A DNA stretch of 27,120 bases, from the NCBI GenBank assembly GCA_002361365.1, contig DEST01000117.1, positions 1-27,120 of the forward strand, read 5' to 3'. Below the pieces are notes generated by a model. It saw nothing but the letters and a program-made list of their open reading frames with translations, did no database searches and had not been told where the DNA came from. Positions 24,088 to 27,120 of this stretch are shown one piece after another (position 1 is the stretch's first letter; every line of letters begins with the position of its first letter). This DNA comes from Alphaproteobacteria bacterium UBA3307. GTDB lineage: Bacteria; Pseudomonadota; Alphaproteobacteria; RF32; CAG-239. Both the position numbers and the translations under genes were made by a program.

Positions 24088-24115
24088 TTATATATATTAA
24101 CGGAGATGTGTAAAA

Positions 24116-24277
24116 ATGGATAATCAAACAATTATTTTCGGCATTTGCGGTGTTTTTATTGCTTTGATATTGCTTAAATTCATAATAAAGTTGCCTTTTT
24201 TGCTTTTAAAGTACGGCATTTTGGCATTATTTGTTTATGCTGCTTATATGTTTTTTACCGGTAGATTGTCCTTTTAG
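24116..24277 (+). CDS. 53-residue hydrophobic membrane protein
   Basis: A short open frame from ATG to TAG with a GGAG ribosome site 10 bases upstream and a promoter-like sequence before that. The product has two hydrophobic stretches, about 6-24 (IIFGICGVFIALILLKFII) and about 29-47, with lysines between them and a short GRLSF tail. It resembles a small two-helix membrane protein. It lies 87 bases before the 673-residue zincin-like gene and may share its transcript. No family recognised; it could also be a chance frame, but the ribosome site and composition favour a real gene. Confidence 0.55.
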   Translation: MDNQTIIFGICGVFIALILLKFIIKLPFLLLKYGILALFVYAAYMFFTGRLSF

Positions 24278-24364
24278 AATAGCGAAATTGCAAATTTATA
24301 AAAATAAGTTGATTTTTTGTCAACAATCAGCTATACTATATTGTAATGTAAAGGAGAATGATTG

Positions 24365-26386
24365 ATGCCAACGGAAAAGTTGCTGGTCAAAACAAAAGAT
24401 AATTGCGTTATTGTATTTGATATAACATTTTCTAATGCTGCCGAACGAGCTCGTTTGGTTTTGGAATGTGAAAATTTATGCAAAGATGTAATTTATCGCA
24501 ATCGCCGCAATAACTATACATATAGTGCCGAAATTGATTTGGACCATAAAAATACGGAGTTTTTAAATAAAGAAATATCCGGTTTTCATTGTCGCAAGGA
24601 TAGGGCGCATTTTTCTAACGGTATGCTTGCCGATTCGCCGGGCGATGAACCAAATACACTATATATATCTCATCGTATATCTGATGATGATTTTCCGGAA
24701 ATGCTTAAAAATATCGGTTATGAAATTGTGCCGGAAGATAAATCGTATGATATGCACTATGATTCTTCTGCCGGTCAGTTTGTTACTTCACCGGAATATG
24801 AAACCCGCTTGGCTTATGTGAATTCCGAAGGCAAAAAGTTAAGTATTATTCGCAATCATTTTCATTTTTCGGCTCGTGATTTTACACGTTTGCAAACACT
24901 GAAAGCGCAGTTTGCGGCGTACCGTCGTACCAATCGCTATATAACGGAACAAGAATTTGCTCAAAATAATCTGACGAATCAACGTGATAGGGCTTTGTTC
25001 TTTTTCTATGGGCAAGAGGTTGAGCGTAATCAGCATCGGGATTCGCTGTTGGCACACGAGCTTAAACACGTTAAAAATTCTATATTTTATGGCGGAATGT
25101 CTCTTAAAAACGATTATAAGCGCCTTTCGACCGAAAATTATTATCGCTTGGCCGTAGAGGATGAACGTAGTGCTTATTTGGAACAACTTGTACACGATGT
25201 TAATAAATATTTGCAAAATGGCGATATGAATGATTATTCAATGTTTGATGAAGAAAATGATTTTTTCGTTAATCATTTGAAATCACTTAGAACAGATGCG
25301 GAAAAGCTTGCTTATTCTACTAATTGGCCGCGTTTGGTTGCTGAAAAAATAAATGACTTTGAAATCCGTCATCGTTCGTATTATGACAATGGACAATCCG
25401 GATTAGCTCCGCGTTATGATGCTGATGGAGACAATTTAAATCGGCAATTTTTAATTGAGACCAAATATCTGATAAATACCGCACCGCTTAATGCGGAAAC
25501 TGATGCAGATGGTTCTGAGTTTAAAAAAATTCGTTCACTTTATTATAATTATCAGATTTATAACCCGCAAACCCATCAGATGGAACAAATTAATTTATCG
25601 CGGTATTTTACTTCTAAATCAGAAGTATCGATTCCGCCGGATATTTCTCGCGAGATTATTGCTCCGCAAGAGCAACGCCTGCAGCAACGCTTGAGGCAAT
25701 TTGCCGCAGATAAATCCGCCGGAGTGATTGATGTTGATTTGATAAATCAAGCAAAGCAGATGATGCGTAATAATGCGGTTAATCATGAGTTTGTAACACA
25801 AATAGATAATTTGCAGATTGCAACATTGTTTGAATCTCCGGAAAATGCATCTCCGGTTGCACCGGAACAATCCCCTGCCCCAACTCCTATTGTTTCAGAT
25901 GACCACGCTGACTGGAGTGATGATTTACAACATTATTGGCAACGGGTTGATGGCTACCGCGAACTTTCTAAGAATAATGCTGAATATAAGTTTAAGATAA
26001 AAGATACCACCGTGCGCTATACCGGCAAAAAACAAGTAGAAGTCGATTCCGGTGCCGGTTATGCGCTTTATGATAAAATGCTGAAAGAACCGAGTACACG
26101 CAAAGCACCGGTTGAGTTTTTAGATAGCCTGACGGAAAAGCAAAAATTATTGCTGTATGTGGCGTGCGTCAATAATGGTCGTCGGATGAAAGGCGCTGTG
26201 CCGAAAGATTTATCTGCGGTAGAGCATCTACAAGAAATTCCGCCGGCAGCACTCAATCGTTTCAGACATATACAGCAAGGCTCATCTGTTTATTTTCCGC
26301 CATCGCCTTCTCATAATTTGCTGCAATCATCCACAACTGCGGCACAAATCACTACGGTAAGGCAACGTTATGCTCAAGAGCGTTGA
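24365..26386 (+). CDS. Large uncharacterised protein with HELKH zincin-type motif
   Basis: It has 673 residues from ATG at 24365, which sits eight bases after AAGGAG; a TTG one codon earlier is also open. No signal peptide or membrane helix. Residues 231-235 are HELKH in LLAHELKHVKNS, an HExxH zinc-protease motif, and an acidic block with E265 and E267 (AVEDERSAYLEQ) lies 30 residues on, a fitting place for a gluzincin third ligand. A Pro/Ala-rich linker (about 488-512) precedes a C-terminal region of about 160 residues. I do not recognise a family. A metallopeptidase role is inferred from this motif alone. It stands alone before mnmE. Confidence 0.8.
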   Translation: MPTEKLLVKTKDNCVIVFDITFSNAAERARLVLECENLCKDVIYRNRRNNYTYSAEIDLDHKNTEFLNKEISGFHCRKDRAHFSNGMLADSPGDEPNTLYISHRISDDDFPEMLKNIGYEIVPEDKSYDMHYDSSAGQFVTSPEYETRLAYVNSEGKKLSIIRNHFHFSARDFTRLQTLKAQFAAYRRTNRYITEQEFAQNNLTNQRDRALFFFYGQEVERNQHRDSLLAHELKHVKNSIFYGGMSLKNDYKRLSTENYYRLAVEDERSAYLEQLVHDVNKYLQNGDMNDYSMFDEENDFFVNHLKSLRTDAEKLAYSTNWPRLVAEKINDFEIRHRSYYDNGQSGLAPRYDADGDNLNRQFLIETKYLINTAPLNAETDADGSEFKKIRSLYYNYQIYNPQTHQMEQINLSRYFTSKSEVSIPPDISREIIAPQEQRLQQRLRQFAADKSAGVIDVDLINQAKQMMRNNAVNHEFVTQIDNLQIATLFESPENASPVAPEQSPAPTPIVSDDHADWSDDLQHYWQRVDGYRELSKNNAEYKFKIKDTTVRYTGKKQVEVDSGAGYALYDKMLKEPSTRKAPVEFLDSLTEKQKLLLYVACVNNGRRMKGAVPKDLSAVEHLQEIPPAALNRFRHIQQGSSVYFPPSPSHNLLQSSTTAAQITTVRQRYAQER

Positions 26387-26529
26387 AAATAGATAAAAAT
26401 AATAACCTCGTTAAATGAGCTGAGAGATGTTAATTTACAAAAAAATGAAATGTATTACGCAAAAAAATAAAAATTCGCTGTACGGCTAAAAAAACGGCTT
26501 TATTTTAATTTTTAGGATTTTAAAACAAA

Positions 26530-27120
26530 ATGGATAACAAAACGATATATGCTCTTTCAACCGTGTTCGGAAAATCCGGTGTTGCGGTAATAAGAATTTC
26601 CGGCGCTGAGGCTTTTGCGGTTTTTGATAAAATGACAGAATTATCGTCTGCAAATATCAAACCTCGACAAATGTATTTTTGTGGGATATTTGATTCGGTT
26701 TCACGTGAAACGTTGGATAATTGTATGCTTGTCGGTTTTAAGGCGCCGCACTCTTTTACCGGTGAAGATACTGTGGAAATTAACTGCCATGGTTCTAAGG
26801 CTGTAATTCGTAGCATACTGGAAGCATTATCCGCCCTACCCGATTTTCGGACGGCTGAGGCCGGTGAGTTTTCTCGGCGTTCATTTTATAACGGAAAAAT
26901 GGACCTTACCGAAGCCGATGGTTTGGCAGATTTGATTGAAGCGGAAACTAAAATTCAGCAAAAAACAGCGCTCAGACAAATGGGCGGTTCGCTTCTTAAT
27001 CTGTATGAAACGTGGCGTGGTGAGCTTGTGGACCTGTTGGCGTATATTGAAGCATATATTGATTTTCCGGACGAAGAAATCCCACAAGACACTGTTTTTA
27101 AAATCGAAAACAGTGTATTT
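26530..27120 (+). CDS. mnmE: tRNA modification GTPase MnmE (N-terminal part, runs off window)
   Basis: With MnmG, MnmE adds the carboxymethylaminomethyl group to U34 of certain tRNAs. The first 197 residues are visible; the family is about 450. Seen: DNKTIYALSTVFGKSGVAVIRISG at the N-terminus (tetrahydrofolate-binding domain), PHSFTGEDTVEINCHGS at about 74-90, RTAEAGEFSRRSFYNGKMDLTEADGLADLI at about 110-140, then the start of the helical domain. The GTPase domain lies beyond the window edge. A weak AGGA lies 12 bases before the ATG. In many alphaproteobacteria mnmE is followed by mnmG, rsmG and parAB near the origin. Confidence 0.96.
   Translation, partial: MDNKTIYALSTVFGKSGVAVIRISGAEAFAVFDKMTELSSANIKPRQMYFCGIFDSVSRETLDNCMLVGFKAPHSFTGEDTVEINCHGSKAVIRSILEALSALPDFRTAEAGEFSRRSFYNGKMDLTEADGLADLIEAETKIQQKTALRQMGGSLLNLYETWRGELVDLLAYIEAYIDFPDEEIPQDTVFKIENSVF

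Larger units (their letters stand above)
23650..24115. other. Long AT-rich non-coding gap between nrdD and the 24116 gene
   Basis: No coding signal is seen in either strand beyond short random frames. It holds the upstream side of the nrdD promoter, an 18-base palindrome (23667-23684), one 8/9 DnaA-box-like sequence (23825-23833), a direct repeat TCGATTCT (23999-24006 and 24019-24026), and a promoter-like sequence before the 24116 gene. A small RNA cannot be excluded, but no terminator hairpin marks one. Confidence 0.5.

Noticed and set aside
26440..26525. ACGGCT direct repeat with A run before mnmE as a terminator
   Set aside because: The copies are direct, not inverted, so they do not form a hairpin.

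Overview
The window comes from an AT-rich bacterial chromosome, most likely an alphaproteobacterium, possibly an anaerobic or host-associated lineage with a reduced genome. Three things point that way. The lexA promoter carries a GAAC-N7-GAAC operator, the alphaproteobacterial SOS box. The block rho / AT-rich gap / coaE-dnaQ resembles the origin-proximal block of many alphaproteobacteria. The nucleotide reductase present is the oxygen-sensitive class III type. Most of the content is ordinary chromosome. I see no insertion sequence, phage gene, CRISPR array or rRNA.

Layout. 1-998 (-) is the 5' part of rho. 999-1430 is a very AT-rich gap with DnaA-box-like sequences and is a candidate replication origin. 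1431-3968 (+) is a tightly overlapping coaE-dnaQ-ampG-like operon. A tRNA-Thr(CGU) with a strong terminator follows, then an unknown membrane protein (4296-4820). 4873-7735 (-) is yajC-secD-secF, the accessory module of the Sec translocon. Next come a zinc-ribbon membrane protein (+), a CPA2-type cation/proton antiporter (-), a lipoprotein Cu,Zn superoxide dismutase (+), a secreted unknown (-) and alaS (+). 14.4-16.1 kb holds four small unknown or poorly known genes: a cysteine-rich protein, a four-helix membrane protein, a short unknown, and a Spy/CpxP-like periplasmic protein. A TPR lipoprotein, lexA and a FAD oxidoreductase related to UDP-galactopyranose mutase follow on +.

20.4-23.6 kb (-) is an anaerobic ribonucleotide reductase operon and is the most interesting part. 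The catalytic subunit ends after its zinc site. The glycyl-radical segment is a separate 72-residue gene in the same reading frame, with its own ribosome binding site, and the radical-SAM activase nrdG follows. Upstream, two NrdR-box-like sequences lie 30 bp apart and cover the predicted -35 and -10. The last part holds a 53-residue membrane protein, a 673-residue orphan protein with an HELKH zincin motif, and the start of mnmE, which runs off the window.

Functional themes: chromosome maintenance and start-of-replication neighbours (rho, coaE, dnaQ, mnmE, putative oriC), envelope and secretion (AmpG-like, SecDF-YajC, TPR lipoprotein, Spy-like), stress (lexA, sodC, antiporter) and anaerobic dNTP synthesis (split NrdD plus NrdG). 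All functional calls come from reading motifs by eye; no database search was run.
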